This document shows, one piece after another, positions 50,707-62,315 of a stretch of 64,000 bases of DNA. The position numbers and the translations under genes were made by a program. The notes beneath the pieces are model-generated. The model saw only the letters and a program-made list of their open reading frames with translations, ran no database searches and was not told the DNA's origin. How positions within the stretch are numbered: the first letter of the stretch is position 1; every line of letters starts with the position of its first letter. This stretch comes from Lepiota brunneoincarnata. Taxonomy: Eukaryota; Basidiomycota; Agaricomycetes; Agaricales; Agaricaceae. The stretch is taken from assembly GCA_023014365.1 (NCBI GenBank), contig JAEBUN010000011.1, positions 682,001-746,000 on the forward strand. Reading direction: 5' to 3'.

Positions 50707-51053
50707 CGTCGGTCGCAAAGGAGTGTCAAGATGTGGCAGCCGAGTGGTAACGATAACGAACGAACTACTGCTCTGGATGGCTCGACTCTGAGGCCCTGGG
50801 GTATGCACAACAGTGCGACCGAGCTGAAATCGGGGGATGAAAGAGATCTGGAGATAGGATAGAGACGAAAGGTTGATAGAGGGGTCACTGGCCTGTATTT
50901 GGGCCGGGTTCCGGGATGGTCAGTGGTCACATCCTCGGCAACATCCGAGTTCGCTATGATCTTTTGGGAGGTAGGCGTCGGGGAGCCGACTCCAAGCCTG
51001 TTAATATCACCGATCTGTACGAGACATCCATACTCCTCATTGTGACTATTTTC

Positions 51054-51353
51054 TGTAGAACGTCTACAGCAGCTCGTAATGCGAGTACTAATATATTCTG
51101 TACCTGTAGAACGTCTAAGTCTACCATATGCATAAGTATCATAGTGGAAAACATAAGAAAAGGTCTATCACCTCAGTAGCTTGTAACGCAAGTACTGAGG
51201 TGTCTAACGGCAGGCTGGTAGGTATATACACTACCGACGAATGTCCATAAATGGGCGAAAACACATGCCCAGTGTCCATAAACAAAGCACAAACAAAGTG
51301 GGGCACCTGGCGAAGCTCCGAGCCAGGTGCAGATTCTTGGGCGAGGGTAGACA
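51054..51353 (+). mobile_element. LTR related to the 13251-13555 solo LTR
   Basis: Starts TGTAGAACGTCTACAG and probably ends GAGGGTAGACA. It aligns to 13251-13500 with the same hairpins, then diverges into another hairpin (GCACCTGGC / GCCAGGTGC). No matching 5-bp TSD was found, so it may be the 5' LTR of a truncated element or a fragment at the edge of the retroelement complex. Confidence 0.6.
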
Positions 51354-51470
51354 TGTGACAAGGTCACGCTACAGCAACGCGGCTCGTTTTTCCTCACTAC
51401 CACTCCTACATCGCTGTCCACTTTCGACTTCACACATATACCACACTGTATCCAGCGTCCTTCAAAATCA

Positions 51471-53005
51471 TGCCGAGACAACCTCAAATCTTCACTCGGC
51501 GCATGAGCGCCATGCCTAAACAAGACCTAGTTACTCTGGCCCAGCACCTCTAACTTGACAAACTCATCACCAACAACGGCACTGTTATTCAACTACACAA
51601 CACCATTAACCAATACCTACAAGACCACCCAGACTTAGTACAAGATCCAATATACATGAACTTGTACCCAATCCGTAATGTGCCACATTGAGCCCCTATC
51701 CCTGGCCCCTACAGACAATGCACCCCATCCCACACCCCATCGACTGACCCAGAATGGCCCAGATGGAACGGTATCCAACCATCACCTGAACTATCACTAC
51801 CACCACTGTCACCCTTGCTGCCATCACCACCACCGAGAACACCAAACCAAGTACCACAACCACCTATTGTTAACCCTTCCCCCCAGCTTCTCAACAATTG
51901 GTACCAAGGCCCATTAGAAGGGTCAAACCTCCCAGACATACCATTACTACTACACACCCCACAGCCACAACAGGATGTCCCACATCAACAAGAGGATATG
52001 CCTCACCCATGACAAAACAACAGTAAGTCATTACCCCCTCCCCTGCCACACCAATTCTATGGTCTATGTACCAACTCTTATGGTCTATGCACCAACTCTT
52101 ACAGTCTATGCACCAACTCTTACAGTCTACGCACCAACTCTTATGGTCTATGCACCAATCCTTTATGGTCTATGCACCAAATCTTATGGTCTATGCACCA
52201 ATTTTCTTATGGTCTACACACCAATCTCTTATGATCTACACACCAATATTTATGGTTTACACACTAATCCTGATGTTTATGCACCAATCCCAACAATTTA
52301 CACATTAATCCTTATGACCCTACATGTCAGACAATATATCCTACATTGTTGCCTATTACCTGACATATTAACACTCTATCCTAAAAAAATAATGCTTATC
52401 AACTGTCATGACAGATCATGCTATCATAGATCCCTTTATGCAAGGGAGAGATATAGAAAACACACAACCAATCCAAATACAAAAAGGACGTCCCCAAATC
52501 ATTTCAGGTTTCACAGGGAAAGCCACCCCCTTTATCATCCCAGGAACTATTCAAGCCAAGATACGAAAAGGCTGGAATGAGCATATTCCCTTATCATACC
52601 TCACTGACCAAAACTGTACCCTGGGTTGTGACCCCACATCAACCAACCCAGAATACTCTATTGACAAGGACACAGGCATCCTTCTACCCATAGATAGACC
52701 ATTAAATGATAGGAATGAACATGGACTTTCCTTTGATGAGTGGCACCAAGCCTGGTCCCACCTTTTAGAGCTCCTTTGCTTATACATCCCAGATATCCAT
52801 GGGGCCTGGAAGAAATACTTCAAATATACATATCTTATCAGCCCCAGACCATGCTGCCAAGTGGGATTCCTGGCAAGAGTATGACATTAATGTCAGATGG
52901 CAGTCAGTCATTCTCCCAACTGATCCCACCCTTTTCCATTGCAAGATCTGGGATGATGTAATTGCAAATACCCTCACCTGTCATGCAATACAGATTGTCC
53001 GAAAT
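51471..53005 (+). pseudogene. DIRS-like element Gag-like region
   Basis: An ATG at 51471 opens MPRQPQIFTRRMSAMPKQDL and continues, after a TAA, as LDKLITNNGTVIQL. The next recognisable part, after the 21-bp repeats, is the frame 52408-52884 (MTDHAIIDPFMQGRDIEN ... WNEHIPLSYLTDQN), continued in another register by APDHAAKWDSWQEYDINVRW. This is the capsid-like region that precedes the zinc-binding domain in fungal YR elements. Multiple breaks. Confidence 0.55.
52058..52316. repeat. About 21-bp tandem repeats inside the DIRS-like element
   Basis: About 12 imperfect units of ACCAACTCTTATGGTCTATGC type, with variants ACAGTCTACGC and TCTACACACCAATC. They degenerate towards the right. Confidence 0.85.
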
Positions 53006-53119
53006 GAGATGACAAACAAGCCTACCTCTCAGAGAACCCCACCATCATCATCAAAACCCACCTCCTACAACCCTCGAGGTGATCCATCAACATGTCTCCT
53101 ACAATCCAACTGGAAGTCA

Positions 53120-53375
53120 TCTCACTGCTGTTTTCTCTGTGGAGATTGAAACCATGCATCACAACAATGCACAAAAAATACACTCCCATCTGGGAGACTA
53201 CTGGTCCTTCAGACTGGATCAGATGGAAAGCAACAAGATTCCAAAGGAAAAATCTACTGTTTTATATGGAATGGAGTTTCAGGATGTCAAAATGGACATA
53301 ATTGCACCTGGGGAGATCACAAGTGTAGTCTCTGCAAAAGACCTGGACATGGAGCACAATTGTGCATCTCTGTCT
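53120..53375 (+). pseudogene. DIRS-like element zinc-binding domain
   Basis: Contains CFLCGD-stop-NHASQQC, then FIWNGVSGCQNGHNC and HKCSLCKRPGHGAQLC. This is a CCHC-like knuckle, a CCCH-like finger and a second knuckle, the arrangement usual between Gag and RT in basidiomycete YR retroelements. The stop within the first knuckle is TGA. Confidence 0.6.
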
Positions 53376-53403
53376 GAGTTCTTACTAATCACAACCCCAC
53401 TTC

Positions 53404-54182
53404 ATGCATACACCTGGGAGGAAGAGCTTCGCACATCATGTCTATATGAAGATTTCTCAGACATACCATACAGTATCTCACATGGCTTTGACATGGGAAT
53501 ACAATCAAAATCATTACACACCTTTACTCCACCTAATCACACATTGGCCCTTGATAACCCTGAAACTATCAATAATCATCTTAAAAAGAAACTCCAGGCA
53601 GGCCAATATACAGGACCCTTTTCCCGCTCATGACTTGAATTAATTATTGGTCCCTTCCATACTTCCCCTCTTGGGATGGTACCCAAACCCAACTCAACTG
53701 AAGAGTTCCGAGTAATACAAGATCTATCATATCCACAAGATAACCCATCTCAGGCTTCAGTCAATGCTGAGATTGACTCAAGCAAATTCCCATGCGATTG
53801 GGAAACCTTTTACCAGATATATAAAATTGTCTGTGATGCCCCTCTAGGTTCCCAAGCAGCCACAATGGATGTTGATGCTACCTTCTGATGCTGTCCAATC
53901 ACCCCTGAACAACAACCCCATTTCATCATTCATTGGGATAACCTTTTTTACATCAATCATAATGCCCTATTCGGAGCATCCAGTTCAGGAGGAGTTTTTG
54001 GCCACCTAGCAGATGCAATGACAGTCCTAATCAAATATCATACAAACTCACCTTGCAAGAACTGGGTTGATGATTTCATTCTCTTCCATTTCCCCCTTAC
54101 AGCAACCAATCCAAGGGACCCTCCATATTACACAGACAACCTCACTACCATCTATCAGTTAGCTGACACCTTAGGGTGGCCC
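53404..54182 (+). pseudogene. DIRS-like reverse transcriptase, 5' part
   Basis: Reads PPNHTLALDNPETINNHLKK, GPFSRS(stop)LELIIGPFHTSPLG, MVPKPNS..EFRVIQDLSYP, SVNAEIDSSKFPCDW, AATMDVDATF(stop), FGASSSGGVFGHLADAM and the catalytic WVDDF. It stops at DTLGWP exactly where the Ty3 element begins. The continuation is at 62316. Both stops shown are TGA replacing expected Arg codons. Confidence 0.75.
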
Positions 54183-54566
54183 TGTTATCAGAAGTCTTAT
54201 CAGAAGGACGTTTATTTTAGTTTACATTCCCATGTCACTATGAAACCATTAGTAGTGTACATCAGAAGGACTATTCTTAGTATATGCCTCATGTTCCTTA
54301 TCTCTGACTCACAATTACTCTGGTCTGGACTATTATAGTAGGAGTACAGCCACACTTAGAAGTATATAAGGATACAGTACATTACCTTGTATCCTTATCT
54401 TAGTATTATACAGTTCTTGCCTCCTATACCTCTTTGTCCTTAAACTGGCTGGACTATAGTGCTCCATCGTCTCCAAGTTATGCCTAGTATGACAGGACCA
54501 AGTCTGTATAGACATCCTGTATCGAATGCCATGCTACTCAAGAGTGAACCCCTAATCTGGGTAACA
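54183..54566 (+). repeat. 5' LTR of Ty3 element (384 bp)
   Basis: Contains AAGTATATAAGGATACAGT as a probable TATA region. Differs from the 3' LTR at about 26 positions, nearly all transitions. Confidence 0.92.
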
Positions 54567-54706
54567 AAACACTAAGATACTCTGCTGCTTATCTCTTGCT
54601 TGCCCTCTACTCTGCTCTGCTCTGCCGATGTACTGAACATGTCAAGGTACTCTGGTTGTTCAAAACAACATACAAAAGAAAACCACCTCTTTGTGTAGCC
54701 ATCGCT

Positions 54707-54925
54707 ATGTCCCTCAACCTCTCTCCATCAGAAGACCTGGCTTACCTACTCATTTTCATCTTTACCTCCACCACCACCCTCATCGCCTACAGAATAATCA
54801 CCCTAGAACTTGAACGCATCATGTGCCCCTGTTACTGTTGTGTCATCAAATCTTGGAACCTATACTCAGGGATATCCATCATTGCAACCCAATTCTTCAT
54901 ACTTCTAGCAATAATCAATTGCTAG
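54707..54925 (+). CDS. Small membrane-type ORF in Ty3 leader (72 aa)
   Basis: From ATG 54707 to TAG 54923-54925 without interruption. Two hydrophobic segments (LAYLLIFIFTSTTTLIAY; LYSGISIIATQFFILLAII) flank a Cys-rich centre (CPCYCC). It precedes Gag. I do not recognise it, and Ty3 elements do not normally encode such a peptide here. It could be chance reading through the leader. Confidence 0.35.
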   Translation: MSLNLSPSEDLAYLLIFIFTSTTTLIAYRIITLELERIMCPCYCCVIKSWNLYSGISIIATQFFILLAIINC

Positions 54926-55483
54926 ACAACTGCCACTACACCTCCCAAGAAATTCTCAGCCTGAGAAACTCCATCACCTCCTCCTCCTAAATTGAGAAGT
55001 AGAATCTCCAGATCAGGAACCCAAAATCTGGATCCCAGAAGAAACCCCATACCGCAACCCACTCAAACACCATTGCCGTTCTATCCTCCATCCCCATTTG
55101 ACTCTTCCACTCCATGAGCCTCAAGCTCCACACAACCAATCCTGAGACCATCAGCTCATGAACTTTTAGTTCAAAAACAACTAGAACAAGAAGAACAAGA
55201 ATGCATAGAAGCTGAAGAATATCGTGCTAAAGCACAACCGTTAAACGATTTCGAACTTCAAAGACTTGAATATGCTCTAAAGCAACCAAGAGAGCTTACC
55301 CAATCAGAAGATGATCCACTCACACATCATGAATTTATATTAGCTCAAGGAAAACCTCCCCTGGATAACAACTCAGACATTTATATCACAGATGATAACA
55401 AATCAGAACCTGATAAACAACCCTTAACCCTACCAGCACCTCCCATGCCACCTCCACCATCACTACCACCAGGATAATTACAA

Positions 55484-56673
55484 ATGGCTACTGCACAAAC
55501 CCCAAAGGAGTTAGGACTTCTCAAACCCATTGCCTTTGATGGAACTAGAAGACTGTTCAAAGACTGGATCTTCCAATGTGAAGTTTACATGCTCACTAAT
55601 GCCACCACTTACAACACTGACCTTGCTAGGACACTATTCATCCTTTTGACGATGCAATCAGGAGATGCCCAAGCCTGGGCCAGACAATACCTCCACGAGA
55701 GGAATGCCCAAACCCAACAGGGACAACCTATAGCCATGGAGTCATGGGATAACTTCACTGCCTGGCTTAGAGCTGACTTCACCCTGGCAGACAAACATGC
55801 ATATGCATATACCAGACTTCAAACCCTGCACCAAGCAGGCAAACCAATGACCAAGTTCAACACTCAGTTTAAAGAACTTGTCTGCTAATCCGGACTTAAT
55901 GAAGATTGCACATTAATCGATCTCTATCACAAAGCAATCAATCACTGTATTGCAATGAAGATCGACAAATTGGAAAACCCTCCAACAACCATTGCCGCTT
56001 GGTATACCTGAGCCAACAAACTCAATGATAACTTCCATTGTATCAGTGCCTTATATGGCACCCCCAGGAACACGTTTCCTCAAAGAAATCAATACCAACC
56101 CAATCGAGGACCAAACCATCCAAACAACAATGTACCCTATGCACAATTCTACCAAAGGAGCAATGCTCCCAGATTTACACCATGTGACCTGCACGCCATG
56201 GAAATAGACCATGCCACAATGGAAGAAAGATTTGAAGATCCTTATCCTGAAATTCCACAACCAGAATATGCCAAAGAAGACTCTGTACAAGAACCATTGG
56301 AGTTAGATGCCATTGTCACTGGACAACAAATGAAATTATATCAGAACCAAGAATGCTTCTGATGTGGAGCTAAGGACCATTGGGTCAGTAAATGCCCACA
56401 ACCACCACCAGCCAGATGCTTCCCAGGAATGCGTACCAACCCCCCTCACCCTGTGAGAAACCCCAACCATCCTTTCCCTGGACAACAAAACATTTGTCCC
56501 AGTTTTCCGAATTGGAATAACCAACCATCACCCCAATGCAAATATTCCCTTGCTGTTGCAGAAGTTGCATCTCAGATGTGCCAAATGGTTGATGAACTTG
56601 ACCCTGAATTACAACAGGAGCTCCATTCCACACTAGCCAAGGACCCAGAGATGCGTCCATTCCAGGATTTTTA
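55484..56673 (+). pseudogene. Ty3 Gag with zinc knuckle
   Basis: Retrotransposon Gag: MATAQTPKELGLLKPIAFDG, then RRLFKDWIFQCEVYM, AQAWARQYL, WDNFTAWLRADFTLADKH and TKFNTQFKELVC, then TAA (55886-55888). It continues SGLNEDCTLIDLYHKAI. The zinc knuckle CF(stop)CGAKDHWVSKCP lies near 56352-56397, with TGA in place of the usual basic residue. Packages element RNA in a virus-like particle. Confidence 0.75.
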
Positions 56674-56844
56674 AAAAGGAATGCTGTTGATTGATGTGCC
56701 CCTGCACGTTCCAGAACTCAGAAGGACATTTCTTATACTCACTCCCAGAAGGACATTTTCTCAATAAACTCTGTACAATTATGACTTTCCCTGAATAAAC
56801 GATCCCTTTTCCTACCCATCGAGATTTGGAGTGAGTGGACATCA

Positions 56845-57207
56845 AAACCTGTGGCCATCACCACCCTGATAGATTCAAGAGCTCAAGGGAATTTCATCTC
56901 CCACAAAGTCATTGAACAACATGGTTACCAAACCAAACAGCTGGACCAACCAATTCCTCTCAGCAATGTTGATGGAACTGACAATCAACATGGCAAGATC
57001 CATGAATACATTAAAATCAGAACCATCATTGATGGAAGAGATTGCATGCTAGAAGCATACATCATGAACACTGGTGAGAAAGATCTCATCATCAGATTTC
57101 CCTGGTTGGAGCAATACAACCCTGACATCAACTGGAAAACCAAGACATTCTCTTGGAAACCCCAAATTGATCACCAAGACTTTTCCAAACTCCTCAGAAC
57201 CCTATGA
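56845..57207 (+). pseudogene. Ty3 aspartic protease
   Basis: ITTLIDSRAQGNFISHKVIE: the active-site DSGA reads DSRA (Gly to Arg), which should inactivate it. Followed by the flap-like HGKIHEYIKI and the second hydrophobic DLIIRFPWL (normally ILG.PWL). Ends with two adjacent TGA codons (57202-57207). Confidence 0.7.
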
Positions 57208-57597
57208 TGACCTGTCAAACTCAACTCCATCACCATAGACATAATGGCTGGAAAAACCTCTCAACCCAAGGAAAACCCAGAAGAATACATCAACTTATCA
57301 AACATTGACCTTGATACCTTCTCTTTAGAAAGAGAAATGAACCCAATGCTTCTAACCCCATTAGAAGTAAATGCCAAAGCAACACACACCACAATGCTCT
57401 ACAACAAGCAACATAACCTGACAAAATTGGCAAACCAAAAAGGAAAACAACTGGAATCAAACAAGGAACTACCTGAGATCCCTTGGAGATTTGCCTGATG
57501 GGCCAAAATATTCAACAAGAAAGCCTCCAAATGATTCCCACCATCAAGAACATTCAATCATGAAATTGAACTAAAGCCAACATTTGAAGCAAAATCA

Positions 57598-58880
57598 ATG
57601 AAACCCTATCAAGTGGCACCTGCCAAAGAAAAAGCACTCAAGGAATTCATAGATGAAAACCTCCAAAAAGGGCACATCCACCCCTCAAAATCCCCTATGG
57701 CATCACCATTTTTCTTTGTTGCCAAGAAAGGAGGAGACCTCCAACCCTGCCAAGACTATTGTTATCTAAACAATCACACTGTCAAAAATACCTACCCAAT
57801 CCCCATGATCTCCTCTATCATGGATAAACTCAAAGGAGCTAAGTACTTCACTAAGCTTGATGTCCGCCTAGGATACAATAACATCAGAATCAAAGATGGC
57901 AATCAATGGAAAGCAGCGTTCAAGACTCCTGTGGGTCTTTTTGAACCAACTGTGATGTTTTTCAGACTTTGCAACAGTCCCACAATGTTCCAACACATGA
58001 TGGATGTGCTATTCTCTGAGATAATGGAGAAAGGAGGAATCATCATCTATATGGATGATATCCTGATCTATGGTAAAACCCAAGAAGAAACTGACCAACT
58101 TATGGAAAAAGTACTGCAAATCCTGCAGGAAAACAACCTCTACCTCAAAATGGAGAAATGCAAGTTCAACAAACAATGACTTGAATATCTCAGCATGATC
58201 ATTATGCCAGACAAAATAAAAATGGACCCTGGAAAACTCAAGGGAATAGAAGACTGGCCAGTGCCAAAAACAGTCTGACATATTTGGAAATTCATCAGAT
58301 TCTGTAACTTCTATTGGAAGTTCATCCGCAGCTACTCCCACCACACCAAACCCCTTAACCAACTCCTATCCAAATCAAAGAAATTTGAATGGAAAGAAGA
58401 ACAACAGAAAGTGTTCAAAACACTCAAGAATGAATTCTCAAAAGAACCAGTACTCCTCATGCCTGACTCCACAAAACCCTTCGAAATAGAAGCTGATGCT
58501 TCTAAATTCGCATCAGGAGCTGTCCTGTACCAACACAACATCAATGGAATATGGAAACCCATATCATTCTATTCAAAAACATTTGGACCAGTGGAATGCA
58601 ACTACGACATCTATGACAGGGAACTCCTCATAATTATCCGAGCCCTTGAAGAATGGCGCCACTACCTCCTTGGTAGCCCCCATACCATCCATATCAGAAC
58701 GGACCACCAAAACCTCACATACTGGTGTAAACCCCAGAAAATCAACTGCCAACAAGCACGATGGGTCCAGACCCTCACCAACTACAACTTTAAATTAGAA
58801 CATGTCCCAGGATCAAAAAAAATTCCCACACCAGACACTCTATCAAGATGTCCAGACCACATCCTGGACAAAGATAATGA
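57598..58880 (+). pseudogene. Ty3 reverse transcriptase and RNase H
   Basis: RT: LKEFIDENLQKGHIHPSKSP, FFVAKKGGDLQPCQDYCYLN, KLDVRLGYNNIRI and the catalytic IIYMDDILIYG. TGA at 58177-58179 (before LEYLSMII) and near 58276 (before HIWKFIRFCNFY). RNase H in the frame from 58411: FEIEADASKFASGAVLYQ, YDRELLIIIRALEEWRHYL, RTDHQNLTYW and QARWVQTL. Expected Arg residues appear as Cys (DYCYLN) and Trp (FYWKFI), consistent with CpG to TpG changes. Confidence 0.85.
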
Positions 58881-59149
58881 TAATGAAGACATCACCATGC
58901 TTCCAGACAACCTCTTCATTGCTGCAGCCAACATAGAAGATCAAAACTTGATCACAGTACTCTCAGAACACCTCTTTATCACCACCATTGATATAGAACT
59001 CCAAGAAAGAATCACAGAATCACCCAAATATGATGCTAGAACCACTGAAGCATTCAAACTCCTGAAAGAATCCCATCCTAACACTGCTGATAAAGACTTC
59101 AGAATGATTCCAACCTCGAATGGTCCACTCCTCACATTCCAAGAATGTG

Positions 59150-60460
59150 TCATTATTCCAGAAGACCTCAAACTCAGATGCAATGTCATCACAAGATACC
59201 ACAACCACCCTACACATGGCCACCCTGGAGAGCAGGAAACATACTGCCTCACCAAGAAAGAAGTATATTGGCCAGGAATGTCAACATTCATAAAGAATTA
59301 TGTCAAAGGCTGTCCAGAATGTCAGCAACACAAAATCATCAGATGACCAGACCATGCTCCAATTCAACCAATTCAACCAGTGTCATCACTATGCCTATTC
59401 AGCCAGATCTCCTGGGATCTAATCACCAGTCTCCTGCCATCCCTGGAAAACAACACCACATTGTCCATGGTGGACCATGGCCTTACGAAGGGGGTAATTT
59501 TCATCCCTACATCAGAAAATGCCACAGCCAATGACATTGGAAGACTTCTCATCAAAAAAGTATTCACAAGATATGGTCTTCCTGACAAAATCATATCAGA
59601 CAGAGGCCCTAGATTCACCGCCCAATCCCTCAGGCAGCTAACAAAACAATTAAACATCAAACAAGCCTTCTCCACTGCCTACCACCCACAAACAGATGGA
59701 ACAACCAAACAATACAACCAAGAGATAGAAACCTATCTATCCATATACTGCACCAGAAACCCTCATGAATGGTCAGAAACACTCCCAACCCTCGAATTCT
59801 CTCACAACTCCAAAACGCACACCAAAAACCAAAAATCCCCATTTGAACTTATCATGGGATACAACCCACCAGCAATCCCCACCATAATGGAAACATCAAA
59901 CTTTCCATCAGTAGACGATCACATCAGACTTCTAGACAACGCCCAAAAAGAAGCACACACTGCCCACCAAATAGCTGCTGACATTATGAAACAAAGAAGC
60001 AGAAGAACCGCCAAACCCCTTGAAACATGTCAAAAAGTATGGCTAGAAGCCAAGAACCTCAAACTTCCATTCCAATCACAAAAAATATCCCCAAAATGAC
60101 TAGGACCCTTCATCATTAAAGAAGTCCTGTCACCAATGACATACAAACTCCAACTCCCAATCAAATGGAAGATACACCCAGTATTCCATTGAAACCTTCT
60201 TACCCCATTCAATGAAACAGAAGCATATGGATCTCATCCAACACCACCACCACCTGACATCATCAATGAAGAAGAAGAATATGAAATCGAAACCATTCTC
60301 AATCACTGCTGATATCACGGAAAACTCCAATACTATGTCAAATGGAAAGGATACTCCCGCATGGAGAATGAATGGATCACCAACAAAACACTCCACACAA
60401 ATGCCAAAGAATATCTAACCAAGTATAAAGAAGCTTATGGAATTCCCCAGAAAGATCAGG
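59150..60460 (+). pseudogene. Ty3 integrase with chromodomain
   Basis: The H2C2 finger (THGHPGEQET...VKGCPECQQHK) ends near a TGA at 59344-59346. The catalytic core has SWDLITSLLPS, IISDRGPRF and TDGTTKQYNQEIE, the three acidic positions retained. The C-terminal GPF/Y-like module is K(TGA)LGPFIIKEV. The chromodomain EYEIETILNHC(TGA)YHGKLQYYVKWKGYSRMENEWI at 60280-60400 marks it as a chromovirus, expected to direct insertion to heterochromatin. Stops at 60097-60099, about 60190 and about 60312. Confidence 0.85.
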
Positions 60461-60509
60461 AACCCATCAGAACCTACCAAAGACAACTTCACTCTCACAC
60501 CAAATGTAC

Positions 60510-61884
60510 TTAAAGATGCCTATGAATCTCAACCTCACTTGTCCCCAAACCACTCCCCCTTACTCTACCACACCCTCTCCATCTTCCTCATCCTCCTCCA
60601 TAATCATCATCAATGACCAGAAGGTCAAACATACAACACTTCAGACAACTCCCATACTGGCCCCATCTTCCTACACCCCCTCTCACACCTTCACCACAGC
60701 CTATGCCACTGATAAAGATGAGACCCCTGACCCCAATGCCACCCCAGAACCAACAATCACCCTGGCCACCTCCCTTAGATTCCATACAGCTGGAGTATGA
60801 TCATATGGACCAAATCACCCTTCTGACGGAGATTTGCATGAGGCTGCAACCAGCTGAACCATTATGGATAAATTGGAACACTCTCCAATTTCAGAATACA
60901 ACTGACAGCTCTGGTTGGACTACACCCACCACGTACAACAGACTAAGGCTCTCACTGTTGTGTACGATACACAATGTACCTGGGCAGAATCACTCAAGCA
61001 ACTTCTCTGCTCAAGATTGAGCCTCATGTTTGAGGTGTTGAAGAACTTACCCAAGCAAGATGAGATACATACCTTACAGCCCCCCACCACAACCATCTCC
61101 TCCACCACTGCCATGACAACCCCTACTGCAGTCACCACCACCACTCCCAGTAAGGGAAAGAAGCCTACCAACCTCAGAAATCCCTTCAGACTTCTCACCC
61201 CCACCAGGAACACCACCCACACCGTCACCAATAACAACATCCCAGTTCAGAACTCCCCCAATCCCATTCACACATGAGCCAACCCCCAAACCACCAACAG
61301 ATCGGTCTGCATTCAATACAGACATACTGGACACTGGGCTATGGACTGCCCACAATTCACCTGTCTTGGATGCAAACAATATGCTCCAGGACATTACTCC
61401 TACGACTGCATCAAATATAGATGCCCCCACTGCGCTGTCTTCCAACCATGCCATAAATGGACTGAATGCCCTACTCAAAAGACCTGACACACCCCCTACT
61501 CCCAAGCTTCAGCAGCCTGTCCCACAATGACTCCTTCCACTCACAATTGATACATCGACCTCACTAACAACAACTACTATGAGGAATGTTAAGATGAGAT
61601 CACCAAGTCCAACATCACAGGAGAACCATGCAGTTCCTTCTGAAGAAAACCAAATTGCCCCCACAGAAGATAGAATTGAAAGCCCCCATTTCAGACAACT
61701 CCTATATGACATATTGTATCCAGGACAACCCCCATCCCCAGAAACCGCTGCAGTACTCAATCTCCACAGAACTCCTACCCCCACCTTTTCTCCTGTCATT
61801 CCCCCTTGACCAGACTCCACCAACCAACCCCAAGTCGATTACTACAAACCAAACTACCTAGCCGAATACCTGGAAGAAGGAAAC
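60510..61884 (+). pseudogene. Extra ORF downstream of chromodomain (zinc-knuckle protein)
   Basis: Between integrase and 3' LTR lies about 1.4 kb of interrupted coding sequence, in more than one reading frame. It has Pro/Thr/Ser-rich parts, a central WAESLKQLLCSRLSLMFEVL region, and a Cys/His cluster VCIQYRHTGHWAMDCPQFTC then LGCKQYAPGHYSYDC and RCPHC (61300-61440). The C-terminal part includes SPHFRQLLYDILYPGQPPSP and finishes at TAA about 61884. The knuckles suggest a nucleic-acid-binding, Gag-like protein. Not a standard component of Ty3 elements. Function unknown. Confidence 0.55.
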
Positions 61885-61925
61885 TAACAAGTTGTAATGG
61901 AAAACAACTCTAGAAAAGGACCTAA

Positions 61926-62310
61926 TGTTATCAGAAGTCTTATCAGAAGGATGGTTATTTTTAGTTTACATTCCCATGTCACTATGAAACCATTAGTAGT
62001 GTACATCAGAAGGACTATTCTTAGTATATGCCTCATGTTCCTTATCTCTGACTCACAATTACTCTGGTCCAGACTATTATAGTGGGAGTACAGCCACACT
62101 TAGAAGTATATAAGGATACAGTACATTACCTTGTATCCTTATCTTAGTGTTATACAGTTCTTGCCTCCTATACCTCTTTGCCCTTAAACCAGCTGGACTA
62201 TAGTGCTCTGTCATCTCCAAGTCACACCTAGTAGGACAGGACCAAGTCTGTATAGACATCCTGTGTCAAATGCTGTGCTACTCAAGAGCGAACCCCTAAC
62301 CCAGGTAACA
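61926..62310 (+). repeat. 3' LTR of Ty3 element (385 bp)
   Basis: Ends CCAGGTAACA directly before the TSD GGCCC. Confidence 0.92.
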
Positions 62311-62315
62311 GGCCC

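Larger units (their letters stand above)
54183..62310 (+). mobile_element. Full-length Ty3/gypsy chromovirus, 8128 bp, TSD GGCCC
   Basis: Two LTRs (54183-54566, 61926-62310) of TGTTATCAG...GGTAACA type, in direct orientation. 5-bp target duplications GGCCC at 54178-54182 and 62311-62315. Internal order: small membrane-type ORF, Gag, zinc knuckle, protease, RT, RNase H, integrase, chromodomain, then an additional zinc-knuckle ORF before the 3' LTR. It is inserted in the RT of the DIRS-like element. The internal frames are interrupted by at least ten TGA and one TAA, so it is not autonomous. Confidence 0.93.

Noticed and set aside
51975..52580. 201-codon open frame as a real protein
   Set aside because: Half of it is the 21-bp tandem repeat; the register differs from the Gag-like frames.
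54183..62310. TGA read as tryptophan (alternative code) to keep retroelement frames open
   Set aside because: Intact nuclear genes in the window use TGA as a stop (mL44, Tc1 neighbourhood), and the affected positions align with Arg in the families, so CGA to TGA mutation is simpler.
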